Source: Citrobacter europaeus (GTDB lineage Bacteria; Pseudomonadota; Gammaproteobacteria; Enterobacterales; Enterobacteriaceae). From it: a stretch of DNA of 64,000 nucleotides. The translations under genes were made by a program, and so were the position numbers. Below the pieces are notes generated by a model. The model was not told the DNA's origin and did not search any database. It saw only the letters and a list, made by a program, of their open reading frames with translations. Below are positions 19,230 to 27,789 of the stretch, piece after piece. Position 1 is the stretch's first letter; every line of letters starts with the position of its first letter. Location: NCBI GenBank assembly GCA_020099315.1, contig CP083650.1, positions 2,480,001-2,544,000 of the forward strand, written 5' to 3'.

Positions 19230-19895
19230 TTAAGCGTAAGTTTTAATGATTTCCAGCACGCCGTTAATAATAAACTGCACGCCCATACATACCAGCAGGA
19301 AGCCCATCAGACGGGAAATCGCCTCAATCCCGCCTTTACCGACCAGGCGCATAATCCCACCGGAACTGCGCAAACTGCCCCACAGGATCACCCCGACTGC
19401 CGCAAAAATAATCGGCGGCGCGACCATGATCACCCAGTCCGGAAACTCGGAACCATGACGCACGGTTGACGCCGAACTGATGATCATTGCAATCGTACCC
19501 GGACCCGCGGTGCTTGGCATGGCCAGCGGAACAAATGCAATATTGGCCGTCGGTTCGTCTTCGAGTTCTTCTGATTTGCTTCTCGCTTCCGGAGAATCAT
19601 GCGCCTTCTGCTGTGGAAACAACATCCGAAAGCCGATAAACGCAACGATTAACCCACCCGCAATACGTAGCCCGGGAATCGAAATCCCAAAGGTGTTCAT
19701 CACCAGTTGTCCGGCGTAGTAAGCCACCATCATGATAGCGAACACGTAAACGGACGCCATGAGTGACTGACGGTTACGCTCTGCGCTGTTCATGTTGCCG
19801 GCAAGGCCAAGGAACAACGCCACGGTGGTTAACGGGTTTGCCAACGGTAACAGGACTACCAGCCCCAGTCCTATTGCTTTAAACAAGTCCATCAT
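19230..19895 (-). CDS. marC: MarC-family inner membrane protein
   Basis: A 221-residue, six-helix membrane protein of the MarC (UPF0056) family, the same size as E. coli MarC. It begins with [28 protein letters not shown] and has the internally repeated family pattern, seen again in [18 protein letters not shown]. It was once linked to multiple antibiotic resistance, but later work found no role, and the function is unknown. It is divergent from marRAB, with the mar operator region between them. Confidence 0.94.
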   Translation of the reverse strand: MMDLFKAIGLGLVVLLPLANPLTTVALFLGLAGNMNSAERNRQSLMASVYVFAIMMVAYYAGQLVMNTFGISIPGLRIAGGLIVAFIGFRMLFPQQKAHDSPEARSKSEELEDEPTANIAFVPLAMPSTAGPGTIAMIISSASTVRHGSEFPDWVIMVAPPIIFAAVGVILWGSLRSSGGIMRLVGKGGIEAISRLMGFLLVCMGVQFIINGVLEIIKTYA

Positions 19896-20054
19896 AATGT
19901 CATCTTTCCTGTGCGTTAATCGTCAACGGCAAGTATACGGTGAAATCCGGGAGATAAGCCATTTTCGCGCTGTAAGGATTCATTTTTCATCTGCAGGTAT
20001 AAACCATAATTATCAAACCGTTAAATTTACACACGCCAGGTGTTCGGCCTGATG

Positions 20055-20074
20055 CTTTAGCAAAACGTGGCATT
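20055..20074 (+). promoter_or_regulatory. Marbox upstream of marRAB
   Basis: A 20-base stretch with the core TTTAGCAAAACGTGGCAT is nearly the same as the E. coli marbox as I recall it. It is the site where MarA, SoxS and Rob activate the mar promoter, and it lies just upstream of the -35 element, as expected. Confidence 0.8.
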
Positions 20075-20089
20075 TGCCGACTCATTCAT

Positions 20090-20118
20090 TTGACTTATAT
20101 TTGCCTAAGCAATAATAT
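20090..20118 (+). promoter_or_regulatory. marRAB promoter
   Basis: A -35 element TTGACT (20090-20095) and -10 element TAATAT (20113-20118) are separated by 17 bases, the same arrangement as the E. coli mar promoter. The spacer holds operator site I. Confidence 0.85.
20101..20112. promoter_or_regulatory. MarR operator site I (imperfect)
   Basis: TTGCCTAAGCAA lies between -35 and -10. The E. coli site, recalled as TTGCCTGGGCAA, is a perfect dyad in its arms. Here GG has become AA, which breaks one symmetric base pair. Confidence 0.7.
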
Positions 20119-20135
20119 CAGCCGTGACTAACTAC

Positions 20136-20147
20136 TTGCCAGGGCAA
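20136..20147. promoter_or_regulatory. MarR operator site II
   Basis: TTGCCAGGGCAA is an intact MarR dyad five bases upstream of the marR GTG start, as in E. coli. Confidence 0.85.
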
Positions 20148-20152
20148 CCATT

Positions 20153-20587
20153 GTGAAAAGCACCAGTGATCTGTTTAACGAAATCATCCCACTGGGTCGT
20201 TTGATCTACATGGTTAATCAGAAAAAAGATCGTTTGCTAAACGACTATCTGTCACCGCTGGATATCACGGCATCGCAGTTCAAGGTGCTTTGCTCCATCC
20301 GTTGCGCGGTGTGCATCACCCCTGTCGAATTGAAAAAAGTGCTGTCTGTCGATCTCGGCGCTCTGACGCGGATGCTGGACAGACTGGCCTGTAAAGGCTG
20401 GATTGAAAGGCTTCCGAATCCACATGACAAGCGGGGCGTGCTGGTGAAACTCACCGAGCATGGCGCAGCAATTTGCGAGCAGTGTCATCAATTAGTAGGG
20501 CAAGACCTACACCAGGAACTAACAAAAAACTTAACGGCGGATGAAGTGACCACGCTTGAGCATTTGCTTAAGAAAATCCTGCCGTAA
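20153..20587 (+). CDS. marR: Multiple antibiotic resistance repressor MarR
   Basis: A 144-residue winged-helix repressor of marRAB. It is released by salicylate-like compounds and by copper-driven oxidation of a cysteine. It has the E. coli MarR length and sequence pattern: KKVLSVDLGALTRMLDRLACKGWIERLPNPHDKRGVLV covers the recognition helix and wing. Cysteines are present in the LCSIRCAVC region and near position 108 (CEQCHQLVG). Translation starts at GTG, as in E. coli. It is the first gene of marRAB. Confidence 0.97.
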   Translation: MKSTSDLFNEIIPLGRLIYMVNQKKDRLLNDYLSPLDITASQFKVLCSIRCAVCITPVELKKVLSVDLGALTRMLDRLACKGWIERLPNPHDKRGVLVKLTEHGAAICEQCHQLVGQDLHQELTKNLTADEVTTLEHLLKKILP

Positions 20588-20605
20588 ACAGAAAGAGGTA
20601 TGACG

Positions 20606-20989
20606 ATGTCCAGACGCAATACTGACACAATCACTATTCATAGCATTTTGGACTGGATCGAAAATAACCTTGAATCGCCGCTCTCACTGGAAAAAGTGTC
20701 AGAGCGTTCAGGTTACTCCAAATGGCACCTGCAACGGATGTTTAAAAAAGAAACCGGTCATTCACTGGGCCAATACATCCGCAGCCGTAAAATGACTGAA
20801 ATAGCACAAAAATTAAAAGAGAGTAACGAGCCGATCCTTTATCTGGCGGAACGTTACGGCTTTGAGTCTCAGCAAACGCTGACCCGAACATTCAAAAACT
20901 ATTTTGATGTTCCGCCGCATAAATACCGTATGACGAATATGCACGGCGAATCGCGCTATTTGCTTCCACTCAATCAATGTAATTGCTAA
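20606..20989 (+). CDS. marA: Transcriptional activator MarA
   Basis: A 127-residue AraC/XylS-type activator made of two HTH units with no sensor domain. It binds marboxes to switch on efflux (acrAB, tolC), micF and oxidative defence genes. Recognition helices are visible in [19 protein letters not shown] and [23 protein letters not shown] take the ATG at 20606 (MSRRNTD), which is seven bases from the GAGG site. The ATG at 20600 is too close to it and would add two residues. It lies just after marR in the same operon. Confidence 0.97.
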   Translation: MSRRNTDTITIHSILDWIENNLESPLSLEKVSERSGYSKWHLQRMFKKETGHSLGQYIRSRKMTEIAQKLKESNEPILYLAERYGFESQQTLTRTFKNYFDVPPHKYRMTNMHGESRYLLPLNQCNC

Positions 20990-21019
20990 TCGCCAGTTAA
21001 CGACGTAACCGAGGAAATC

Positions 21020-21238
21020 ATGAAACTTCTGTCTTATGCAATGCTGGCCCTGCTGTTTGTTGTTTCGGGCCAGAGCATGGCGGAACAGACCGCGCAGCCT
21101 GCCACACAAAACAGTCGCGACGCGATGATTATGCCGCCAGCGCACGATCAGTCCCCGTTCGATTTTAATCATATGGGTGCAGGCAGCGACAAATCCGACG
21201 AATTAGGTGTGCCTTATTACAATATGCGCAACCTGTGA
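21020..21238 (+). CDS. marB: MarB, small periplasmic protein of the mar operon
   Basis: A 72-residue protein with a Sec signal (MKLLSYAMLALLFVVSGQSMA, cut near residue 21) and a short tail ending HMGAGSDKSDELGVPYYN, close to the E. coli MarB C-terminus. The middle is variable. MarB lowers marA expression in E. coli by an unknown route. It is the last gene of marRAB, followed at once by a terminator. Confidence 0.93.
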   Translation: MKLLSYAMLALLFVVSGQSMAEQTAQPATQNSRDAMIMPPAHDQSPFDFNHMGAGSDKSDELGVPYYNMRNL

Positions 21239-21245
21239 TTTTTTT

Positions 21246-21270
21246 GCCCCGTCACTGCGGGGCTTTTTTT
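21246..21270 (+). terminator. Terminator after marB
   Basis: GCCCCG-tcactg-CGGGGC followed by seven Ts is a strong intrinsic terminator for marRAB. An A/T-rich left flank (TTTTT on plus, AAAAA on minus) makes it less useful for eamA, whose stop codon overlaps its right edge. Confidence 0.9.
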
Positions 21271-22168
21271 ATCCTCTCGCCTGCGCAGTCTTACGCAACC
21301 GAAAGCCAAACACATTGATATACAACCCCGCCATGATCAGTAACGCACCAAGCAGTTGCAATCCGGTCAGCGTTTCATCCAGCAGCACGGCCGCGCTCGC
21401 CAGTCCAACCACCGGTACCAACAGCGACAACGGCGCGACACGCCAGGTCTCATAACGCCCGAGTAAAGAACCCCAGATACCGTAACCCACAATGGTCGCC
21501 ACAAACGCCAGATAGACCAGTGACAGAATGGTGGTCATATCTATTGCCACCAGACTTTGGGTAATTTGCGCCGGTCCATCGAGAAGTAATGAGGCCAGGA
21601 AGAATGGAACAACAGGAATCAACGCACTCCATACCACCAGCGACATCACGGCCGGGCGTGACGGGTGCTGCATGATTTTTTTGTTAAAGATATTACCGCA
21701 GGCCCAGCTCAGCGCCGCCGCCAGCGTCAGCATAAAACCGAGCATGCCGACATGCTGTCCGTTCAGACTGGCCTCAATCAACACCAGCACGCCAAAGACC
21801 GCCAGCGCAATTCCTACCAGTTGTTTACCCTGCAGACGCTCGCCAAAGGCAAATGCCCCCAGAATGATGGTGAAAAATGCCTGAGCCTGTAATACCAGAG
21901 AAGCTAACCCGGCAGGCATACCGAATTTGATGGCGCTAAAGAGAAACGCGAACTGCCCAAAACTGATGGTTAGTCCATAACCGAGTAGTAGCGAAAGCGG
22001 TATTTTCGGACGGGCAACAAAGAATATCGCCGGAAACGCCACCAGTAAAAATCGCAGTCCTGCCAGCATTAAGGGGGGCATATTGTGCAGCCCCACTTTA
22101 ATGACAACAAAGTTCAGCCCCCAAACCACAACGACCAGTAACGCTAATAACCCGTCTTTACGCGACAT
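21269..22168 (-). CDS. eamA: Cysteine and O-acetylserine exporter EamA
   Basis: A 299-residue DMT-superfamily (two EamA domains, ten helices) inner-membrane exporter, matching E. coli EamA (YdeD), which excretes cysteine-pathway metabolites. The start is ATG 22168 (MSRKDGLLALLVVVVWGLNFV), as in E. coli. The frame stays open upstream to 22279, but that extension has no family support. It is convergent with marB and divergent from ydeE. Confidence 0.94.
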   Translation of the reverse strand: MSRKDGLLALLVVVVWGLNFVVIKVGLHNMPPLMLAGLRFLLVAFPAIFFVARPKIPLSLLLGYGLTISFGQFAFLFSAIKFGMPAGLASLVLQAQAFFTIILGAFAFGERLQGKQLVGIALAVFGVLVLIEASLNGQHVGMLGFMLTLAAALSWACGNIFNKKIMQHPSRPAVMSLVVWSALIPVVPFFLASLLLDGPAQITQSLVAIDMTTILSLVYLAFVATIVGYGIWGSLLGRYETWRVAPLSLLVPVVGLASAAVLLDETLTGLQLLGALLIMAGLYINVFGFRLRKTAQARG

Positions 22169-22365
22169 ACCACTGCCCCTGCAAATATTAAATTTTTGTA
22201 AACAAGTTAAAGTAACGGAAATCGTTGTGCCGTAACAGATCATTAATTCAGGTAGGCCACACAGGGCGTTTTCGGACAACTTATTGAGTGTACATCACAC
22301 TTTTAGCATGCTATTTGTTTTTGATATCTAAAAAAACATAACAACATGCATTGTCGGGCAGGAAA

Positions 22366-23553
22366 ATGAATATCTCTTTGAGAAGGTCCACTCTCGCGTT
22401 ACTCGCATCATCATTGTTATTAACGATTGGCCGTGGCGCCACGCTGCCATTTATGACTATCTACCTCAGTCGACAGTACAACCTGAGCGTCGACCTGATC
22501 GGTTATGCGATGACGGTCGCTCTGACCATTGGCGTGGTGTTCAGCCTTGGCTTTGGTATTCTGGCCGACAAGTTCGATAAAAAACGCTACATGCTGCTGG
22601 CTATCTGCGGCTTTGCATCAGGCTTTATTGCTATTCCACTGGTGCATAACGTGGTGGTGGTGGTTCTGCTTTTCGCTCTGATCAACTGCGCCTACTCCGT
22701 CTTCGCCACGGTTTTGAAGGCCTGGTTTGCCGATAACCTCTCCGCGACCAACAAAACGAAAATTTTCTCGCTTAACTATACCGTGCTGAACATTGGCTGG
22801 ACCGTTGGCCCACCGCTGGGCACGCTGCTGGTGATGCAAAGCATTAACCTGCCGTTTTGGCTCGCTGCGGCTTGTTCAGCCCTACCACTGGTGTTTATCC
22901 AGACCTGGGTAAAACGTTCACCGGCAGCATCAGAAGGTTTAAACGCCGCGGTTTGGTCCCCCTCGGTACTACTACGCGACAGAGCATTATGCTGGTTTAC
23001 GCTATCCGCATTCCTGGCGTCATTCGTTAGCGGCGCGTTTGCGTCCTGTATTTCACAATACGTCATGGTGGTTGCTGACGGCGATTTTGCCGAGAAGGTG
23101 GTGGCAGTGGTTCTGCCCGTCAACGCCGCTATTGTGGTATCACTGCAATATGCCTTCGGCCGCAGGCTCACCGCCACGAATATCCGCCCGTTAATGACGG
23201 TGGCGACGCTGTTCTTTGTGGTTGGCCTGGTTGGCTTCACCTTCTCCGGTAATAGTCTGTTGTTATGGGGGATATCTGCCGCCTTTTTCACTATTGGTGA
23301 AGTTATTTACGCGCCAGGTGAATACATGCTCATCGACAACATCGCGCCAACTGGCATGAAAGCCAGTTACTTTTCCGCTCAGTCGTTAGGCTGGCTGGGC
23401 GCAGCGGTAAACCCATTAGTCAGCGGCGTCATTTTAACTACATTGCCGCCGTGGTCGCTGTTTGTGGCGCTGATGGTCGCAATCATCCTTGCCTGGGCGC
23501 TAATGATAAAAGGCATGCGCACCAAACCCTGGGGACAGACAGCGGTCTGCTAA
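22366..23553 (+). CDS. ydeE: MFS exporter YdeE
   Basis: A 395-residue MFS protein with 12 helices, equal in length and pattern to E. coli YdeE, reported to export dipeptides. Motif A is GILADKFDKKRYMLL near residue 63. The start is ATG 22366, with AGGA three to seven bases upstream; the open frame extends back only to a TTG. In K-12 the next gene is mgtS. Here a 6-kb urea transporter operon lies between them, on the opposite strand. Confidence 0.93.
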   Translation: MNISLRRSTLALLASSLLLTIGRGATLPFMTIYLSRQYNLSVDLIGYAMTVALTIGVVFSLGFGILADKFDKKRYMLLAICGFASGFIAIPLVHNVVVVVLLFALINCAYSVFATVLKAWFADNLSATNKTKIFSLNYTVLNIGWTVGPPLGTLLVMQSINLPFWLAAACSALPLVFIQTWVKRSPAASEGLNAAVWSPSVLLRDRALCWFTLSAFLASFVSGAFASCISQYVMVVADGDFAEKVVAVVLPVNAAIVVSLQYAFGRRLTATNIRPLMTVATLFFVVGLVGFTFSGNSLLLWGISAAFFTIGEVIYAPGEYMLIDNIAPTGMKASYFSAQSLGWLGAAVNPLVSGVILTTLPPWSLFVALMVAIILAWALMIKGMRTKPWGQTAVC

Positions 23554-23561
23554 TGAGTAAA

Positions 23562-23588
23562 GCGACAGAGCCGAAGCCGCTCTGTCGC
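23562..23588. terminator. Hairpin between ydeE and urtE
   Basis: GCGACAGAG-ccgaagccg-CTCTGTCGC is a perfect 9-bp stem between two convergent genes. It has only a short T-rich tail on the plus side. Confidence 0.7.
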
Positions 23589-23593
23589 ATATT

Positions 23594-24292
23594 TCAAATG
23601 GCGACCAGTCCCCGGACGCCCTCGGTCTCCATATTTTTGCCGTCGCCGCTTTGAATAATAATGCCGCGCGACATAATCAGATATTTATCGGCCAACTGCT
23701 GCGCAAAATCATAGAACTGCTCCACCAGTAAAATGGCCATATCTCCCCGGTGCGCCAGTTGAGAAATCACCTGACCAATCTCTTTAATCACTGACGGCTG
23801 GATCCCCTCAGTGGGTTCATCGAGGATCAACAGCTGCGGGCGACTTGCCAGCGCCCGTCCAATCGCCAGTTGCTGCTGTTGCCCACCGGACAAATCACCG
23901 CCCCGCCGGTGCTTCATCTCCTGTAAAACCGGAAAGAGCGCGTAGATATCATCCGGAACGCATCGGGCCTCCTGTGCTGAAAAACGGGAAAGGCCGAGCA
24001 ACAGATTCTCTTCCACCGTCAGACGTGGAAAAATATCGCGCCCCTGTGGGACATACGCCACACCGGCCCTGACCCGCTGATGTGGTTTCCACTGAGTGAC
24101 ATTTTTTTCCTGCCAGAGCACGCTTCCACTACGGGCAGGAATAAGCCCCATCAGGCACTTCAGAAGCGTCGTTTTCCCCACGCCGTTACGCCCCAGCAGA
24201 CATGTCACCTCGCCGATACGCGCGTCAAAGTTCACACCTCGCAGAATATGACTGCCACCATAATATTGATTCAGTTCTTTCACCTGCAGCAT
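23594..24292 (-). CDS. urtE: Urea ABC transporter ATP-binding subunit UrtE
   Basis: An ABC ATPase of about 232 residues, of the branched-chain amino acid/urea (HAAT) class, the LivF-like partner. Walker A GRNGVGKTTLLK near residue 37, signature LSGGQQQQLAIGRAL and Walker B LLILDEPTEGI are all intact. The family-typical opening LQVKELNQYYGGSHILRGV marks UrtE rather than LivF. The start is ATG 24292, behind AAGGGG. It is the last gene of urtABCDE, ten bases after urtD. Confidence 0.9.
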   Translation of the reverse strand: MLQVKELNQYYGGSHILRGVNFDARIGEVTCLLGRNGVGKTTLLKCLMGLIPARSGSVLWQEKNVTQWKPHQRVRAGVAYVPQGRDIFPRLTVEENLLLGLSRFSAQEARCVPDDIYALFPVLQEMKHRRGGDLSGGQQQQLAIGRALASRPQLLILDEPTEGIQPSVIKEIGQVISQLAHRGDMAILLVEQFYDFAQQLADKYLIMSRGIIIQSGDGKNMETEGVRGLVAI

Positions 24293-24301
24293 CTGCACCC
24301 C

Positions 24302-25099
24302 TTAACGTCCGAGATAAACTTCAATAACCTGCTCATTGGCCTGCACTTCACGCAGACTCCCCTGAGCCAGTACACGTCCCTGATGTAATACCGTGACGCG
24401 ATCGGCGATGGTTTCGACAAATCCCATATCGTGTTCAACAACCATCAGGGAGTGCTTCCCGGCAAGCTGGCGAAACAGCTCCGCCGTGTATTCCGTCTCC
24501 GCATCCGTCATACCCGCAGCAGGCTCATCCAGCAGCAGTAAATGAGGTTCCTGAACCAGCAGCATGCCAATTTCAAGAAATTGTTTCTGCCCGTGCGAAA
24601 GCAGCCCGGCGCGACGGGCCCGCTCGTTACCCAGGCGCAACAGCGCCAGTATTTCATCAATACGATCCCGCTGTTCGCCTGTTAGGCGCGCCCGTAGAGA
24701 GCCCCAGACAGATTTATCGCTTTTCAGCGCCAGCTCCAGGTTCTCCTCCACCGTTAACGCTTCAAATACCGTGGGCTTCTGAAATTTCCGCCCAATCCCC
24801 TGACGTGCAATGGCGATGGGATCCAGCGTTGTTAAGTCGGTTGACTGATCGTATATCGCACGACCGCTTTGCGGCCTGGTTTTGCCGGTAATGACATCCA
24901 TTAGCGTCGTTTTTCCGGCGCCGTTGGGACCAATGATGCAACGCAACTCCCCAACGCCAATATTGAGCGTGAGATCCGTTAACGCCTGAAATCCATCGAA
25001 ATTAACGTTAATTTTTTCCAGCTGTAACACGGGGTCCGTTTGGTCGCGAAACCGATCCCCAGGCATCTGGCGAGTGAAAAGTCCTTCATCTGGCTGCAT
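24302..25099 (-). CDS. urtD: Urea ABC transporter ATP-binding subunit UrtD
   Basis: A 265-residue ABC ATPase, the LivG-like partner. Walker A is GPNGAGKTTLMDV near residue 57, signature LSHGQKQFLEIGMLL and Walker B LLLLDEPAAGMTDAE. The N-terminal extension of about 25 residues before VLQLEKINVNFDGF is normal for UrtD. The ATG overlaps the urtC stop by one base. It drives urea or short-amide import with UrtE, UrtB and UrtC. Confidence 0.9.
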   Translation of the reverse strand: MQPDEGLFTRQMPGDRFRDQTDPVLQLEKINVNFDGFQALTDLTLNIGVGELRCIIGPNGAGKTTLMDVITGKTRPQSGRAIYDQSTDLTTLDPIAIARQGIGRKFQKPTVFEALTVEENLELALKSDKSVWGSLRARLTGEQRDRIDEILALLRLGNERARRAGLLSHGQKQFLEIGMLLVQEPHLLLLDEPAAGMTDAETEYTAELFRQLAGKHSLMVVEHDMGFVETIADRVTVLHQGRVLAQGSLREVQANEQVIEVYLGR

Positions 25100-26172
25100 T
25101 ATTTGTCTCCCTTGCGAAACAGGCCAATCACGCCGCGAGGTAAAAAAAGCGTAACGCCGATAAAGATCAGGCCAAGAAACAGCTGCCAGTATTCCGGCAT
25201 GATGACGGTAAACAGGCTTTTAGCGCCATTCACCAGTACGGCGCCAAAAACCGGGCCGATCAGGGTTCCACGCCCGCCGAGCGCAACCCAAATCGCCGCT
25301 TCAATCGAGTTAGTCGGCGACATTTCGCTGGGGTTAATGATTCCCACCTGTGGAACATACAGCGCACCCGCCAGACCGCACAGCACGGCGGAAAGCGTCC
25401 ACACCAGCAGCTTGAAACCTTTTGGATCGTATCCACAAAACATCAGACGATTCTCGGCGTCGCGTACGGCAGTCAGAATACGACCAAACTTACTGCGGGC
25501 CAGCGCCAGCCCCAGCCATATTGCCAGAACCAGCAGCAGGACTGTCGCCAGAAACAGCGCAATACGGGTTGAGGTCGCGGTCACCGGGAATCCCAGAATG
25601 GTGGTAAAGCCAGTAAAACCGTTATTTCCTCCAAAGCCGGTTTCGTTACGGAAAAACAGCAGCATTCCGGCGAAAGTCAGAGCCTGGGTCATGATGGAAA
25701 AATAGACCCCTTTGATTTTTGAACGGAAGGCAAACCAACCAAATACCAGGGCCAGCAGGCCCGGCACCAGCACAACCAGCAGCATCGCCCAGATAAAGTG
25801 TTGCGTCCCCCACCAAAACCAGGGCAGCTCGGTCCACGACAGGAACGACATAAAGGCCGGTAACTCTTCGCCGGAGGCCTGACGCATCAGGTACATTCCC
25901 ATCGCATAGCCCCCAAGCGCAAAGAAGATACCGTGGCCCAGCGAAAGCATTCCCGCATAACCCCACACCAGATCCAGCGCGACCGCCACAATGGCATAGC
26001 AGAGAATTTTTCCGGCCAGCGTCAGCGTCCACACCGATATGGCCAGCGGATGTTCCGCAGGTAACAGCGCCAGAAACGGCAGAACAATCAACGCGAGCAA
26101 TAAGCACAGTCCCAGGACGCGTGTCGCCCGCGGCGCTTTACGCGCCAGCGTCAATGTCATTGGCATCGTCAT
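25099..26172 (-). CDS. urtC: Urea ABC transporter permease UrtC
   Basis: A 357-residue LivM-type permease. A cytoplasmic N-terminus precedes about ten hydrophobic helices, including LGLCLLLALIVLPFLALLP and ALDLVWGYAGMLSLGHGIFFALGGYAMGMYLM, which carries the conserved GYAGxxSLGHGxFFxLGGY signature. The EAA-like coupling loop ARSKFGRILTAVRDAENRLMFCGYD lies near residue 230. Its start overlaps the urtB stop by one base. Confidence 0.92.
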   Translation of the reverse strand: MTMPMTLTLARKAPRATRVLGLCLLLALIVLPFLALLPAEHPLAISVWTLTLAGKILCYAIVAVALDLVWGYAGMLSLGHGIFFALGGYAMGMYLMRQASGEELPAFMSFLSWTELPWFWWGTQHFIWAMLLVVLVPGLLALVFGWFAFRSKIKGVYFSIMTQALTFAGMLLFFRNETGFGGNNGFTGFTTILGFPVTATSTRIALFLATVLLLVLAIWLGLALARSKFGRILTAVRDAENRLMFCGYDPKGFKLLVWTLSAVLCGLAGALYVPQVGIINPSEMSPTNSIEAAIWVALGGRGTLIGPVFGAVLVNGAKSLFTVIMPEYWQLFLGLIFIGVTLFLPRGVIGLFRKGDK

Positions 26173-27746
26173 CAGTCAATAACCCTCCCTTTTAGCGCGA
26201 ACAGCCCTTGAGGACGTTTCTGAATAAACAGAATAATCAGCACCAGAATCATAATTTTGCCGAGAACCGCCCCCACCTGAGGCTCAAGAATTTTGTTGAA
26301 GATCCCCAGCCCAAACGCGGCGGCCACACTCCCGGCGAGTTGCCCAACACCGCCCAGCACCACCACAAGAAACGAATCGATAATGTAGCTTTGCCCCAGT
26401 TCCGGTCCTACGTTGCCTAATTGCGAGAGCGCGACGCCCCCCAGCCCGGCAATCCCTGAACCAAGACCAAAAGCCAGCATATCGACGCGTCCGGTAGGTA
26501 CGCCGCAGCAGGCCGCCATATTGCGATTTTGCGTCACTGCACGCACGCGCAGCCCGAGACGCGTTTTATTCAACAACAGCCAGGTGAAGAACAGCACCAG
26601 CATGGCAAAGCCAAGCACCACAATTCGGTTCCACGGCAAAATCAGATTGGCATAAACCTGAATGCCGCCGGAAAGCCATGCCGGATTGGCGACTTCAAGG
26701 TTTTGCGCGCCGAAGGTCATACGCACCAACTGGATCAGCATCAGACTGATCCCCCATGTCGCCAGCAGTGTTTCGAGTGGACGTCCGTATAAATGGCGAA
26801 TCACCCCGCGCTCGAGCAGCATTCCCACCGCCGCGGTAAGTAAAAAGGCGACCGGAAGCGCAATAACCGGATACCAGGCCAACCATTGCGGGAAAAACTG
26901 GCCGATAATCTGTTGCACCATCCAGGTACAGTAAGCGCCAAGCATTAACATCTCGCCATGCGCCATATTAATGACGCCGAGTAGCCCGTAGGTAATAGCC
27001 AGCCCCAGTGCCGCCAACAGCAAAATTGAGCCCAGCGACAGCCCCATAAATGCCTGTCCAAGAAGATCGCCAACCTTCATGCGATGCGCGATGGAATTCA
27101 GGCTTTCGCCAGCGGCCGCACGAACGCGCGCATCAGGTTCATGTTCAGCCTGGGTGAATGGCAGCAGGCGTGCCTGGGTTTCAGGATCGTTTGACGCCCC
27201 GAGAAGTTCGATGGCCTGCCGTCTGACCTCTGGCAAGGTGCTGGTTAGTTGCAGGTTTGCCAGTGCAATCTCCAGCGCGGATTTCACGCCAGCATCTGGC
27301 TCCCGGGCCAGTTGTTGCTGCAAAAACGGCAGCATGCCCGGCTGTGCCTCACGTTGTAATGTACGTGCTGCCCCTTTTCTCATGGTGACACTGTCACTTA
27401 AAAGTTGATGAACGGCCCACGTTCCGGCCACCAGATTACGCAGGCGGTTAGTCAGGCGGACTTTTTTAAGCTCGCCGGACGGAGATGCCGCGACTCCTAA
27501 CGGCTGTACGTGCGAGTCGTCCACGATGAACGCATTTTTCGCGTCATCGGTCAGCAGGTTCTCATCTCGCAGCGCGCTAAGCAGCGGCATACGCTGAACG
27601 TCTGGATTCACCGCCCATTGTTCAAGCAAGGCGGCCTGCTGAGTTCGGCTGCCGGCGGTAAAGGTATCGGCATCTGCGGCCTGCGCTATCCACGGCATAA
27701 ACCACATCAGCAACAGCACACCACGAATAAAACGCATAGCTTTCAT
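26172..27746 (-). CDS. urtB: Urea ABC transporter permease UrtB (long form)
   Basis: A 524-residue permease with two parts. A signal peptide (about residues 1-23, LLLMWFMPWIAQA) and a periplasmic domain to about 230, with HEAT-like helical repeats such as TSTLPEVRRQAIELLGASNDPETQARLLPF, lead into a LivH-type membrane domain (GLSLGSILLLAALGLAITYGLLGVINMAHGEMLMLGAY). The extra N-terminal domain is characteristic of UrtB and separates it from LivH. The coupling loop is TRLGLRVRAVTQNRNMAACCG. It follows urtA after a 43-base gap holding a strong palindrome. Confidence 0.92.
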   Translation of the reverse strand: MKAMRFIRGVLLLMWFMPWIAQAADADTFTAGSRTQQAALLEQWAVNPDVQRMPLLSALRDENLLTDDAKNAFIVDDSHVQPLGVAASPSGELKKVRLTNRLRNLVAGTWAVHQLLSDSVTMRKGAARTLQREAQPGMLPFLQQQLAREPDAGVKSALEIALANLQLTSTLPEVRRQAIELLGASNDPETQARLLPFTQAEHEPDARVRAAAGESLNSIAHRMKVGDLLGQAFMGLSLGSILLLAALGLAITYGLLGVINMAHGEMLMLGAYCTWMVQQIIGQFFPQWLAWYPVIALPVAFLLTAAVGMLLERGVIRHLYGRPLETLLATWGISLMLIQLVRMTFGAQNLEVANPAWLSGGIQVYANLILPWNRIVVLGFAMLVLFFTWLLLNKTRLGLRVRAVTQNRNMAACCGVPTGRVDMLAFGLGSGIAGLGGVALSQLGNVGPELGQSYIIDSFLVVVLGGVGQLAGSVAAAFGLGIFNKILEPQVGAVLGKIMILVLIILFIQKRPQGLFALKGRVID

Positions 27747-27765
27747 AAGCGTTCTCCAAAGCGTT

Positions 27766-27783
27766 GCCCTCCCGCGGGAGGGC
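27766..27783 (-). terminator. Intercistronic hairpin between urtA and urtB
   Basis: An 18-base perfect palindrome (GCCCTCCC-gc-GGGAGGGC) directly follows the urtA stop. Such hairpins commonly protect the binding-protein message from 3' decay and reduce read-through, so UrtA would be made in excess over the permease. Confidence 0.65.
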
Positions 27784-27789
27784 GTAAGA

